This document shows positions 1-7,346 of a stretch of DNA of 20,453 bases, piece after piece. Every line of letters starts with the position of its first letter. The first letter of the stretch is position 1. Position numbers and translations under genes: made by a program. This DNA is from a virus. Under the pieces are notes generated by a model. That model did no database searches, was not told the DNA's origin, and was given only the letters and a program-made list of their open reading frames with translations. The stretch spans positions 1 to 20,453 of the IMG/VR virus record IMGVR_UViG_3300025759_000908. One strand, written 5' to 3'.

Positions 1-46
1 ACATGGATATCGCTCGAAGACTTGGGATGGGACAGTAGATTTAGCG

Positions 47-101
47 TCTCAAAGGCGGGATTCGCTATATATACTATTAATAGGGAATCCCGCCTTTGAG
101 A
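47..101. terminator. Perfect 17-bp inverted repeat next to the polA stop
   Basis: The arms at 47-63 and 85-101 are exact reverse complements over 17 bases, separated by a 21-base AT-rich loop. The right arm ends seven bases from the polA stop codon (108-110), so the polA mRNA would carry this hairpin at its 3' end. There is no T-tract on the minus strand after the stem and only a short one (four T) on the plus strand, so it could be a terminator, an mRNA-stabilising hairpin or a protein-binding palindrome. In bases 1-46 no gene can be supported; short frames there are open from the window edge but too short to judge. Confidence 0.6.
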
Positions 102-107
102 GCGGTT

Positions 108-2009
108 TTACCCTACCTCTCCCCAGTTACTACCCAACTCCTCATCCACCTTGGATGGTACTTTCAGAACGTCATCAAGACCGTGCTCCATGATCTCGGT
201 AATGCGTGACGCTTGCTTCTGATCCTGTACCGAAAAGCACAGTTCGTCATGCACCGTGAGCGAAGGAACCAAGCCCTCGTTATAGCAATCCAACATCGCT
301 CGTTTGGTTTGGTCGGCGGCTGATCCTTGGATCAACTTGTTAAGTGCCTTGTATGTAAACGCCCTGCGCAAGTTCATGCCGTGCTTTTTCTGCGCATCCT
401 CTAACGGGAGCGGCTTCTCATACCCGTAGGTGCGAGGCTCCCATAAATGGAAGCGGCACCGCCTACCAAGCAACGTGCGTATCGAACCGTGCTTGGATGC
501 CTGTACCGTTGCCAGTTCCGCAAGCCCCTTAACAAAAGGCACCTTCGAATGGTGCGTGGACAGCAATGCCTTGGCCTCGTCCGGCGTGATCGACAACTGA
601 GCCGCCAGCTTTGCAACTCCCATGCCATACATGATCCCAAGGTTCACGGTCTTGGCTTGCTTTCGGGTAATCCCCGCGAAGTCTGCCACCATCTGGTGTA
701 GATCGACATCGCCTGAGTGGTACTCTTTGACAATCTGATCCACCATGTCATGCCTATGCACACCCGACACGCTTGCCGCAAAGTGAACCAAGAGCCTTGG
801 CTCCTGACTGGCGTAGTCAAACGAACCCCACTGGCACCCGTCCTCCGGAATGAACAGCCCACGAATGAGCTTCTTGATGTCCGGATCACGCGCAGGGATT
901 TGCTGCAGGTTCGGGTTTGAGGACGAGAACCTTCCGGTTACAGTGCCTCCGTCATCGCTCCGTAGCTGGTGGAACTCGCAGTGTATGCGTCCCTTGTGAC
1001 TGTGCCGCTGTATGGTTTCAATGAACGTACCGTCTGCCTTGTCAAACTCGCGCAGCTTAACGATAGCCTGAGCCACTTCGTTCGGGTGAGAGGACAGATA
1101 CTGTTTGGTGAAGGACGGGGCACCAGCTTCCGTATTTGGATACGATAGGTCCAAAGCCTCAAAGACTTTCTTTACTGACTCTGCAGCCCACGGTTCTATC
1201 TGCACCCCGCTCTTGTGTTTGATGAACTCCTTGAGCGTCTTGACCTGTTTGCGTAGCCCGTTCCTAGCTTGATCCGCCTTGTCCAGATCAACGCGCACCC
1301 CGTTCTTACGCATCTCCAACATCAAAGGTATGAGGCCCGTTTCGAGATCAAAGATTGCGCCCAAGTCTTGTTCGCTGATCTCTATCTTGAGCCGATGCCA
1401 AAGCTTCAGCGTCATGATTGCGTCCTGCTCCGCGTATGCACCAACGTACATCGGAGGCAGACGCCACATCTCTGACTTGGGATCAAAGCCAAAGTCCTTT
1501 GCTGCAGCGCGTAACATCTTCTCGTTCTTACGCATGTCAATCCAGTCACGACCCAGATTGTTTAGGCTATATGAAAACCTGTTCTCGTCTATCAAAGGAG
1601 CAGCAACCATCGTGTCGATGATCCGACCCTGCACCTCTATGCCCTCCGCGTGTAGCCACCCTGCATCATAGGTTGCATTGTGCATGATCTTATCAATCCG
1701 AGGTGTAGCCATCTGCTTTTTGAACCAGCGCAGCGTGACCTTCGGATCAAGATTGTGCCCGTTCTGGTGCCGGATAGGAAAGTACCCAGAGTAATCCCCC
1801 GCTGCTACCGCAATGCCCACAATATTTCCGTCACCCCTAGCCCATCCGGGGCCAAGGGTGGTGAGGTTCGGGTCTCTCGTCTCAAGGTCCACGGCTATTT
1901 CTTTGTAGCCCGTCAGGTCGGGCAACTCGAAAGGGATATTCCAATCGGGATCAAAGTTATCCATTTCCATGCGCTCAATGAAACTAATCGTCTTATCTTT
2001 TTTCGCCAT
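108..2009 (-). CDS. polA: Family A DNA polymerase with 3'-5' exonuclease, Leu762 type
   Basis: Replicative phage DNA polymerase of 633 residues. The proofreading domain shows DLE at 41-43 (Exo I), N111-D115 (Exo II) and Y192-D196 (Exo III). The polymerase domain shows TGRFSSSNPNLQQIP at 358-372, motif A with D398 and E403, motif B with R449, K453 and Y461, and motif C VHDE at 586-589. There is no 5' nuclease domain, as in T7-like enzymes. The residue aligned with E. coli Pol I Phe762 is Leu457 (codon 639-641). The ATG at 2009 lies inside the last codons of the upstream gene (17-base overlap), suggesting translational coupling. It is the promoter-distal gene of the leftward replication operon. 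Function is certain at family level; the Leu762 reading rests on an ungapped alignment of motif B. Confidence 0.97.
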   Translation of the reverse strand: MAKKDKTISFIERMEMDNFDPDWNIPFELPDLTGYKEIAVDLETRDPNLTTLGPGWARGDGNIVGIAVAAGDYSGYFPIRHQNGHNLDPKVTLRWFKKQMATPRIDKIMHNATYDAGWLHAEGIEVQGRIIDTMVAAPLIDENRFSYSLNNLGRDWIDMRKNEKMLRAAAKDFGFDPKSEMWRLPPMYVGAYAEQDAIMTLKLWHRLKIEISEQDLGAIFDLETGLIPLMLEMRKNGVRVDLDKADQARNGLRKQVKTLKEFIKHKSGVQIEPWAAESVKKVFEALDLSYPNTEAGAPSFTKQYLSSHPNEVAQAIVKLREFDKADGTFIETIQRHSHKGRIHCEFHQLRSDDGGTVTGRFSSSNPNLQQIPARDPDIKKLIRGLFIPEDGCQWGSFDYASQEPRLLVHFAASVSGVHRHDMVDQIVKEYHSGDVDLHQMVADFAGITRKQAKTVNLGIMYGMGVAKLAAQLSITPDEAKALLSTHHSKVPFVKGLAELATVQASKHGSIRTLLGRRCRFHLWEPRTYGYEKPLPLEDAQKKHGMNLRRAFTYKALNKLIQGSAADQTKRAMLDCYNEGLVPSLTVHDELCFSVQDQKQASRITEIMEHGLDDVLKVPSKVDEELGSNWGEVG

Positions 2010-2298
2010 TTGATAAACCTATTTCTGCGCCCAGTGCGCTGTAACCTGCCTTGTCCACCCACGAGTCTTGATGTGACGTGTCATTGAGCAGCCGTGTTGT
2101 TTTCAACCAGTCCATCATCAACGCTACATGCGCGGGAGTAATAGGGGCAAACTTCCCGTTCTGTTTAATTGCCCTAGAAACAATGACGTTCCACCCATCT
2201 GCAATGGCCCTGAACGATTGTGTTGCATCCCCGTAGTCCTCTTGCCTGTCACCAGATATCAGAGACTTGGCTTTGTCTAGCACCTCATCTCTTTTCAT
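1993..2298 (-). CDS. Small conserved phage protein, DUF6378-like
   Basis: 101 residues. The pattern GDRQEDYGDA near residues 16-25, a central ITPAHVALMMDWLKTTRL segment (about 53-70) and a C-terminal DKAGYSALGAE stretch match what I remember of the DUF6378 phage family, whose biochemical role is not established. The start overlaps the helicase stop in an ATGA arrangement and its own end overlaps the polA start by 17 bases, so it is translated as part of the helicase-polymerase block. This position suggests a role in replication or nucleotide metabolism, but that is inference. The family name is from memory, without a database search. Confidence 0.75.
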   Translation of the reverse strand: MKRDEVLDKAKSLISGDRQEDYGDATQSFRAIADGWNVIVSRAIKQNGKFAPITPAHVALMMDWLKTTRLLNDTSHQDSWVDKAGYSALGAEIGLSNGEKR

Positions 2299-3824
2299 AG
2301 CATGTACCTGTACCGTTTGTCTGATTCCAAAATGTGCAGGTTCTCTTTGGTCCTAGTCACCGCAACATAGAACACCCGATGCTCCGCGTCTGGGTTCTTG
2401 GACTCCTCACACGCCTTCGTTGAACCCAAATACACCATGCAGTTCTCGTCCTCCCCACCCTTCATCGCGTGGATGGTTGAGATTTTAATACGAGGTGTAT
2501 CAGAGATGTTCTCCCCCCGTGCCTCAAGCGACTCTATGTATAGCCTGTCCTCGTTACCAAGGTTCATTACGTCCGTAGCCGGACGATTTAGCGGAGCAAC
2601 CATGCCAAACTCTGATACAAGATCATCGTAAGAAAGCATCGCGTCATCCGCTGCAGCATCCAACAAACCAACCGCTCCCCGCTTGACCACCCGATAGTCC
2701 CCCATCTTCGGGACGTTCTTGTATAGGTCCCTGATCCTCGCAAGACCAACACGCTCCCCATCTTGCAGCTTCCGCCATACGTCTAGGCCATCGGCAACCG
2801 CTTCGCTTACGCTCCCCCGTCCTCGAAAACTATACAGGTATCCATACGCTCGAACCTGCTTTGCCAACTCCCAAGCATAGGAATTAGTACGAGCCATCAA
2901 GGTCCACGAACCTTTCCACAAGGGCACCGTCTCAATGTTTACATGGTATCTAATGGAGCCTTCTCTGTCCGTTGGCTCGAACTCTTTCACAATGCGGTTA
3001 TCTATCCGCTTTACAATCATCTGAGACAGATTGTGAACAGCCTGCGGCATCCTGTAGGACTGGCTCAATACAATCCTTTTGTCTGAGCAACTTAGGAAGT
3101 CTTCTACCTTTACGCCCGTCCACTCATGGATAGCCTGATCGTCATCCCCTGCAATGATAGTTCGCTTGGCATCCTCCGACATCTTCGCAACCATCTGCCA
3201 CTGTGACGGCGTTAAATCTTGGGCCTCGTCCACAATCAACAGGTCTAGCTCCGGAGGATTAACAATCTCCACATACCGTGAAATAAAATCCCCGAAATCT
3301 AGCTTTGCTTCCTGCGTCTTGTACTTAGTCAGCGTGGCTTCCACATTCACCAGCTTGGAAAATGCTAGGCCATAATTTCCCGAGTCGTTGAACTCCTCTT
3401 CAAGAGAGAGCAAGCGAGACCGCGCTCGGTCGATTATGTTTAGGTACTGAGCACCTGACCCCGACAGTGTTGTCTTGATTAACCCGTCCGCTGCATCAAC
3501 CCCGTCTCTCGCCAGTAGGTCAAGACGTAGGAGACCTGACAGCTTTCTGTAATCATCAGCCCCCATAACATCGGAGGACTGTAGCCCAAGACCGTGGAAC
3601 GCCGTGGCATGCAACGTCCTGCAGTGCGGCAACTCTTTTGGCTTGAGACTAAACTTCAGACAAGCCCGTTCCATAGCCTCCTGAATGGACTTGCGAGTAA
3701 ATGAAACAAACGCAAATCTGTGAGGCGCACCGCCCTCCTCAAAGTAATCGTTCACCCGCTCCATCAACGTATGTGTTTTCCCAGTTCCGGGCGGTCCCAG
3801 TATCAGTTCACTATTCGTAATCAT
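2295..3824 (-). CDS. UvrD/PcrA-like superfamily 1 DNA helicase
   Basis: 509 residues with the complete SF1A set: Walker A GPPGTGKT at 10-17, motif Ia FVSFTRKS around 39-46, Walker B LLIVDEAQD at 195-203, motif III AGDDDQAIHEW at 225-235, motif IV LSQSYRMP at 253-260, motif V STIHAMKGGE at 449-458 and motif VI FYVAVTRTK at 485-493. It is shorter than bacterial UvrD (about 720 residues), with reduced accessory subdomains. Expected activity is ATP-driven 3'-5' translocation on single-stranded DNA, probably unwinding at the phage fork or in recombination. The start at 3824 overlaps the AlpA-like gene by 14 bases; an AAGGG/AGGGA stretch lies just upstream. No dedicated hexameric replicative helicase is visible in the window, so this or the SNF2-like protein may be the fork helicase. 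Confidence 0.95.
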   Translation of the reverse strand: MITNSELILGPPGTGKTHTLMERVNDYFEEGGAPHRFAFVSFTRKSIQEAMERACLKFSLKPKELPHCRTLHATAFHGLGLQSSDVMGADDYRKLSGLLRLDLLARDGVDAADGLIKTTLSGSGAQYLNIIDRARSRLLSLEEEFNDSGNYGLAFSKLVNVEATLTKYKTQEAKLDFGDFISRYVEIVNPPELDLLIVDEAQDLTPSQWQMVAKMSEDAKRTIIAGDDDQAIHEWTGVKVEDFLSCSDKRIVLSQSYRMPQAVHNLSQMIVKRIDNRIVKEFEPTDREGSIRYHVNIETVPLWKGSWTLMARTNSYAWELAKQVRAYGYLYSFRGRGSVSEAVADGLDVWRKLQDGERVGLARIRDLYKNVPKMGDYRVVKRGAVGLLDAAADDAMLSYDDLVSEFGMVAPLNRPATDVMNLGNEDRLYIESLEARGENISDTPRIKISTIHAMKGGEDENCMVYLGSTKACEESKNPDAEHRVFYVAVTRTKENLHILESDKRYRYML

Positions 3825-4029
3825 CTTCCCTAGCCCTTTCGTTTACCCATTGTTCCACTTCGCTCAGAACCCAACGCTTGGTCTGTCGCTGCTTGGGTTT
3901 CATCGGTCCAAGCATTATGGGCCGTGGAAATTGGCCCTGTTTCACCCACTTGTAGAGCGTTGAGGTCGATACTCCCAAAAGCTTTGCGACCTCGGACACC
4001 CTTAACAAACGGTTAGAAGGGGATGTCAT
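3811..4029 (-). CDS. AlpA/excisionase-type helix-turn-helix protein
   Basis: 72 residues. LLRVSEVAKLLGVSTSTLYKWVKQGQFPRPI at 8-38 is a typical MerR-like winged helix-turn-helix of AlpA and Xis-like proteins, followed by a basic stretch (KPKQRQTKRW) and the usual W..SEVEQWV closing helix. Such proteins bind DNA as transcription factors or recombination directionality factors. The start at 4029 has GGAG seven bases upstream and lies inside the end of the primase gene (17-base overlap); the end overlaps the helicase start. Its place in the middle of a replication operon, far from any integrase in this window, suggests regulation or an origin-related role rather than excision, but this is inference. 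Confidence 0.88.
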   Translation of the reverse strand: MTSPSNRLLRVSEVAKLLGVSTSTLYKWVKQGQFPRPIMLGPMKPKQRQTKRWVLSEVEQWVNERAREDDYE

Positions 4030-5542
4030 TTGGAATCTCCTTTACATCTAGTTCTACATCCGTTTCCTCGAACGCAGGCACACGCCATACACGCGCCGTT
4101 GTTCTCTTCCCGTCAGCCTTGCGATAGTTCAGGACATACTCGGCGTCCTTGCCCCCGTTCAGCTTCTTTAATGCTTCCGTAACCTCGGCTCTTGTGTACT
4201 GATTGAAGTTACGATTATGCAAATAATCCATGAGACCCGAGATCATGAACGAGGTAAACCCGCCCTCGGTCCACGGCTTTCCATGCGTTATTTCCTCTGC
4301 CTGCACAGCCCGTATCCTACTGGTGCAGTACATGCGTAGGTGATCTTTAAACTGGCCTGAGTAGGTCAGTTCTTCTGGCACCTCTATTCGTGTGGAGTTT
4401 GTCATGAGCGCAGAGATAAGCATCTGCCACCTTGCTGGACGCATGGTAGGAGGCATAACACTTAGCTGATCCATACATGCCCGTTGAAACAGCGTCTGGT
4501 TTTGTAACTGCTCCGTTGATAGCTGCACCCGCCGCCCTGTAACGTCCAAGAAGTGTAGCCTTGGCTCCGACAACATGGTCACAAGACCGCCTAGCTTGGG
4601 CGCATCCGGTACGTCATCACCCACACCGTACTTTCTGGTGCGGCATACGTCCGGATCACAGTAGCTTTTGATAGGCTCTTGCTTACAGGTGTAGAAATAA
4701 TCCTTCTTGCCCACCGATTTCTGCAGCGCAGATATCTCAGAGGCCGGAAGTGGAGAGGCCGTAAGGTTTCGGTTCATCTCTTCTAGTTTCTCAACCCAAT
4801 CATCCGCCCACTTCTTACGGCAGTACACGCCACAGTTGAACAGCGTTGAGTTTCTATCACTTGAGATTGCACCCTGCGAACAGATGTGTTGTAGGCATGG
4901 CGGTCCATCAAAGAACTCTTCCTTGCCCCCAAGTCTTAAAGCTTCCAGATCATCTAGCGTGGTCTCGGACTTCTCCGCATGATCCAGAAAATCATCCAAC
5001 TCTAACGCCTCGACGTTGCTATCAAAGCAGTATCGAAGCGTCTCCTCCGCCTTGAAGTACGGTAGGTTAATAAAGTTACCCACGTCTCCCTGATCTGATA
5101 ATATTGTGTCCTGCTTGGGGAAAATCTCTGAACCTGAGAACCCCAAAGCAATAGACATCTCGGTCAGGAACTCTCGAACCACCGCCGCCGACTCTTTCTG
5201 ATTAAGAAACAGGTAGAGGTGCGCTCCACCAGACTTAGAACGGCAGTGAGACAACGGGAACTTTAACTGCGTAATCTTTTGCTGCAGTTGCTTGTGATCC
5301 AGATCGTAAACATCAATGTCAATGCACCCAAAACGGCAGGCATTCTCCTCGTCTATCGGTATGGACCCAACACCTAACGATCCATCCAAATGTTTTTGCA
5401 TAGCCTCCTCGGTCAGAGGATCACGCACAATCCAACTGTCGGCTTCCGTTTTACCGTTCCGGCCCACACGTTTTATTTTTGTAGAGCCATACGCTACCCG
5501 CGAACCAGCGAAGATAGCCAGCATCCTACTAGCTTGTGTCAT
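4013..5542 (-). CDS. Archaeo-eukaryotic-type primase (TOTE/phage AEP family)
   Basis: 509 residues. The catalytic core has the acidic pair D75-x-D77 in GCIDIDVYD and the S104-x3-H108 motif in SKSGGAHLYLF, followed by EIFPKQ at 139-144 and GNFINLPYF at 155-163, as in AEP-superfamily primases. A middle domain has cysteines C216, C221, C286, C295 and C300 in GPPCLQHIC and YTCKQ..SYCDPDVCRTRKYG contexts, probably a metal or Fe-S site. The C-terminus ends in NDIPF, resembling the SSB C-terminal tail. Expected role is RNA or DNA primer synthesis for PolA. The start at 5542 has CAGGGA upstream. It lies between the SSB-like gene (70-base gap holding a C-rich/G-rich hairpin-prone stretch) and the AlpA-like gene. 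Confidence 0.9.
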   Translation of the reverse strand: MTQASRMLAIFAGSRVAYGSTKIKRVGRNGKTEADSWIVRDPLTEEAMQKHLDGSLGVGSIPIDEENACRFGCIDIDVYDLDHKQLQQKITQLKFPLSHCRSKSGGAHLYLFLNQKESAAVVREFLTEMSIALGFSGSEIFPKQDTILSDQGDVGNFINLPYFKAEETLRYCFDSNVEALELDDFLDHAEKSETTLDDLEALRLGGKEEFFDGPPCLQHICSQGAISSDRNSTLFNCGVYCRKKWADDWVEKLEEMNRNLTASPLPASEISALQKSVGKKDYFYTCKQEPIKSYCDPDVCRTRKYGVGDDVPDAPKLGGLVTMLSEPRLHFLDVTGRRVQLSTEQLQNQTLFQRACMDQLSVMPPTMRPARWQMLISALMTNSTRIEVPEELTYSGQFKDHLRMYCTSRIRAVQAEEITHGKPWTEGGFTSFMISGLMDYLHNRNFNQYTRAEVTEALKKLNGGKDAEYVLNYRKADGKRTTARVWRVPAFEETDVELDVKEIPNDIPF

Positions 5543-5612
5543 TACAATAATCCCTGAGAAAGTGGGGGGAGCCTCGCAGTGCGAAACCTGACCCGCGCCC
5601 CCCTAAAGCAGA

Positions 5613-6407
5613 TTAGAACGGGATTTCGTCATTCCGTTCTGCAGAGGCTGGCTTGGAGGTTTCAACCTCTGGTGCTGCTTTAACCTCACCCGCTGCAACC
5701 GACTGCCTAAACAGCATGGCTTCTTGCAACTGGTCTTTCTCTTTAACCAACCCGACCTTTTCAATAGCCCAGTTGTTCCATGTACCCTGATCGTTACTCT
5801 CCTCAACAGATCGGAGACGCCAGATCGTGGCAAAGACCGCAGGAGTAACCATCGCACCCGACTTAGGATGCTTAACTTTCTGCATGGCGATCTGTGTTTT
5901 CCAACGGCGGCTTACTTTAAGGGCAGTAGATTTCATATCTACTACCGCAGGTTGATAAGAACCGTCTTCCTCAACAATCAACACAAAGTGTTGGTCTGAT
6001 TTCACCAGTTCATTGCCGTTGGGTAACATTTCCTTGGACCCTGACCGTGTTGTCTTGGTCAGTACAGGATCAGTGGCGGCAATCTCTCCTTTGAACCCGC
6101 CGCCCAAGTCACGCGGCACGAACTCTAGGTATTTGGTACACTGATAGCAGGGGATAACCTGTATACCTTTCTCGCCTTCCCATATCTGAAATGTCACATT
6201 GTTAAACGCATCACCCTGCTGAGAGCCTTCAATGTACTCAGCGTTGCGCTTGTTTAACTGTGGAGACATAGCCTGAAGCAACCGTACAAACGGTATCTGC
6301 ATCTCGCTACTGTCAAACGATGCACCTTCCCCCGCTGTGGCAAAGATATCGTCCATTACGTCTGTGCTTAACTCTGCACTTTTTTTATTTGCTACCGCGT
6401 TACCCAT
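5613..6407 (-). CDS. Phage single-stranded DNA-binding-like protein
   Basis: 264 residues from the ATG at 6407, preferred because GGGGGA lies eight bases upstream; a TTG five codons earlier (6422) is in frame but would place the SD sequence inside the gene. The protein has a central region rich in beta-strand-like segments (VTFQIWEGEKGIQVIPCYQ; GGFKGEIAATDP; HFVLIVEEDG) and a low-complexity A/E/P/S-rich linker ending in NDEIPF, the acidic-IPF tail typical of SSB proteins that recruit partners. Similar phage proteins are annotated as ssDNA-binding proteins as far as I recall. Position directly upstream of the primase supports the call. The fold itself was not tested. Confidence 0.7.
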   Translation of the reverse strand: MGNAVANKKSAELSTDVMDDIFATAGEGASFDSSEMQIPFVRLLQAMSPQLNKRNAEYIEGSQQGDAFNNVTFQIWEGEKGIQVIPCYQCTKYLEFVPRDLGGGFKGEIAATDPVLTKTTRSGSKEMLPNGNELVKSDQHFVLIVEEDGSYQPAVVDMKSTALKVSRRWKTQIAMQKVKHPKSGAMVTPAVFATIWRLRSVEESNDQGTWNNWAIEKVGLVKEKDQLQEAMLFRQSVAAGEVKAAPEVETSKPASAERNDEIPF

Positions 6408-6693
6408 TTTTATGTCCCCCAAGAATAGATTTAATCAAAGAGATGCGATCCTTCGCCATGTTCTTCGCAACCTTCATACCTATCATCCTATTGTATAAAG
6501 CTCTTTGATGCCCTTTTAGATCAGCCTCCAGTTCCAAAAGAGTTTGAAGCTCTTCGTCAATCTGTCTCTCAATCAACTGATCTTCCATGCACTCTTCGAA
6601 ATCTGTCTCGTCATTGTCCATGAAGCCACCATACTCATCAGTGTGGTCTTCATCATCCATCTCTTCCAACATTTTATTCTTATACGCACCCAT
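6400..6693 (-). CDS. Acidic, helical small protein of unknown function
   Basis: 97 residues. The first 45 are strongly acidic (runs such as MDDEDHTDEY and DNDETDFEE), the second half is a predicted amphipathic helix or coiled coil (QIDEELQTLLELEADLKGHQRAL) with a basic end. No family recognised. The start has a perfect GGAGG ten bases upstream and overlaps the preceding stop by one base (TAATG); the end overlaps the SSB-like start by eight bases. The tight coupling to the SSB-like gene suggests a replication accessory role, and the acidic half could mimic DNA, but neither is shown by the sequence. Confidence 0.75.
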   Translation of the reverse strand: MGAYKNKMLEEMDDEDHTDEYGGFMDNDETDFEECMEDQLIERQIDEELQTLLELEADLKGHQRALYNRMIGMKVAKNMAKDRISLIKSILGGHKNG

Positions 6694-7253
6694 TATACTT
6701 TCCTCCGGATTTCTGCCGCGTTTGCGATGAATGCCCCAAACATGTCGAGGTCGATAGGCTTCCCGTCCGTCACACGCTCTTTGATAAACGCTTTCAACGT
6801 AGAGGGATGAACGTGGGTCTTGGTATTCGGTTCGAAACCACGGTCACTTAGGATGCCAACAACATCTTTCGCCATGTTGTCTTGCCCCTTACCGAAGGTG
6901 CAGATCACATCGTTCTTTATAATGTCATCTAGCCCCTGCTCCCGAAGCCAAGAGAAAGCCTCTTCTCTCCGCGATACTGGGATACTGGCATGCACCATCA
7001 TCTTTCGCTGCACAGTCAAGCCGTCTACATCAAGACGCTCAACGCCCATCTCATCCATGAGTGATGGTATTTGTTCGACCGATAGCTTGTGCTTCTCAGC
7101 CTTCAATGCTTTCAAGTGCGCCTCGGCATCGACCATCTGGTCTTCGATCCCGCGCATTGTACGCACTAGATCACTGAGGTTTTTCCCAGTGCTTGTATCA
7201 ACTCCAGCCAACGCTTGGCCTTCGTCAAACATATCGTCAAAAATATCGTTCAT
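6693..7253 (-). CDS. Conserved phage protein of unknown function, first gene of the replication operon
   Basis: 186 residues. Residues about 33-60 form a likely coiled coil (RGIEDQMVDAEAHLKALKAEKHKLSVEQ), followed by a conserved-looking core (IPSLMDEMGVERLDVDGLTVQRKMMVHASIP) and a C-terminal segment with HVHPSTLKAFIKERV. I recall proteins of this general look in many marine phages but know no function. GAGGATC lies about seven bases before the ATG at 7253. As the promoter-proximal gene it would be the first product made from the leftward early operon. Confidence 0.8.
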   Translation of the reverse strand: MNDIFDDMFDEGQALAGVDTSTGKNLSDLVRTMRGIEDQMVDAEAHLKALKAEKHKLSVEQIPSLMDEMGVERLDVDGLTVQRKMMVHASIPVSRREEAFSWLREQGLDDIIKNDVICTFGKGQDNMAKDVVGILSDRGFEPNTKTHVHPSTLKAFIKERVTDGKPIDLDMFGAFIANAAEIRRKV

Positions 7254-7278
7254 AAGTTGATCCTCTTCAGGGTTGTAG

Positions 7279-7310
7279 TTGACGGGTCAGATTATTATCT
7301 GTAGAATAAT
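7279..7310 (+). promoter_or_regulatory. Sigma70-type promoter for the SNF2 helicase with overlapping palindrome
   Basis: TTGACG at 7279-7284 and TAGAAT at 7302-7307 are separated by exactly 17 bases, giving a predicted transcript start near 7314 and a leader of about 33 bases before the ATG at 7347 (AAGGGA as ribosome site). An inverted repeat, ATTATT at 7291-7296 and AATAAT at 7305-7310, spans the spacer and the -10 box and could be an operator. The leftward operon starts at 7253, so its own promoter must also lie in or near this 93-base gap; I see only weak leftward candidates. Confidence 0.65.
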
Positions 7311-7346
7311 AAACAATCCGTAAAATAGACAATAAGGGAAACTGTC

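Noticed and set aside
108-2009. HMO-2011-type phage assignment
   Set aside because: The polymerase lacks the DnaJ-like insert I recall for that group, and no marker in the window decides the genus.
447-2087. Several rightward open frames inside polA
   Set aside because: They are shadows of the polymerase gene, whose motifs fix the coding frame.
6408-6422. TTG start five codons upstream of the SSB-like ATG
   Set aside because: The GGGGGA ribosome site lies within this extension, at the right distance from the ATG at 6407.
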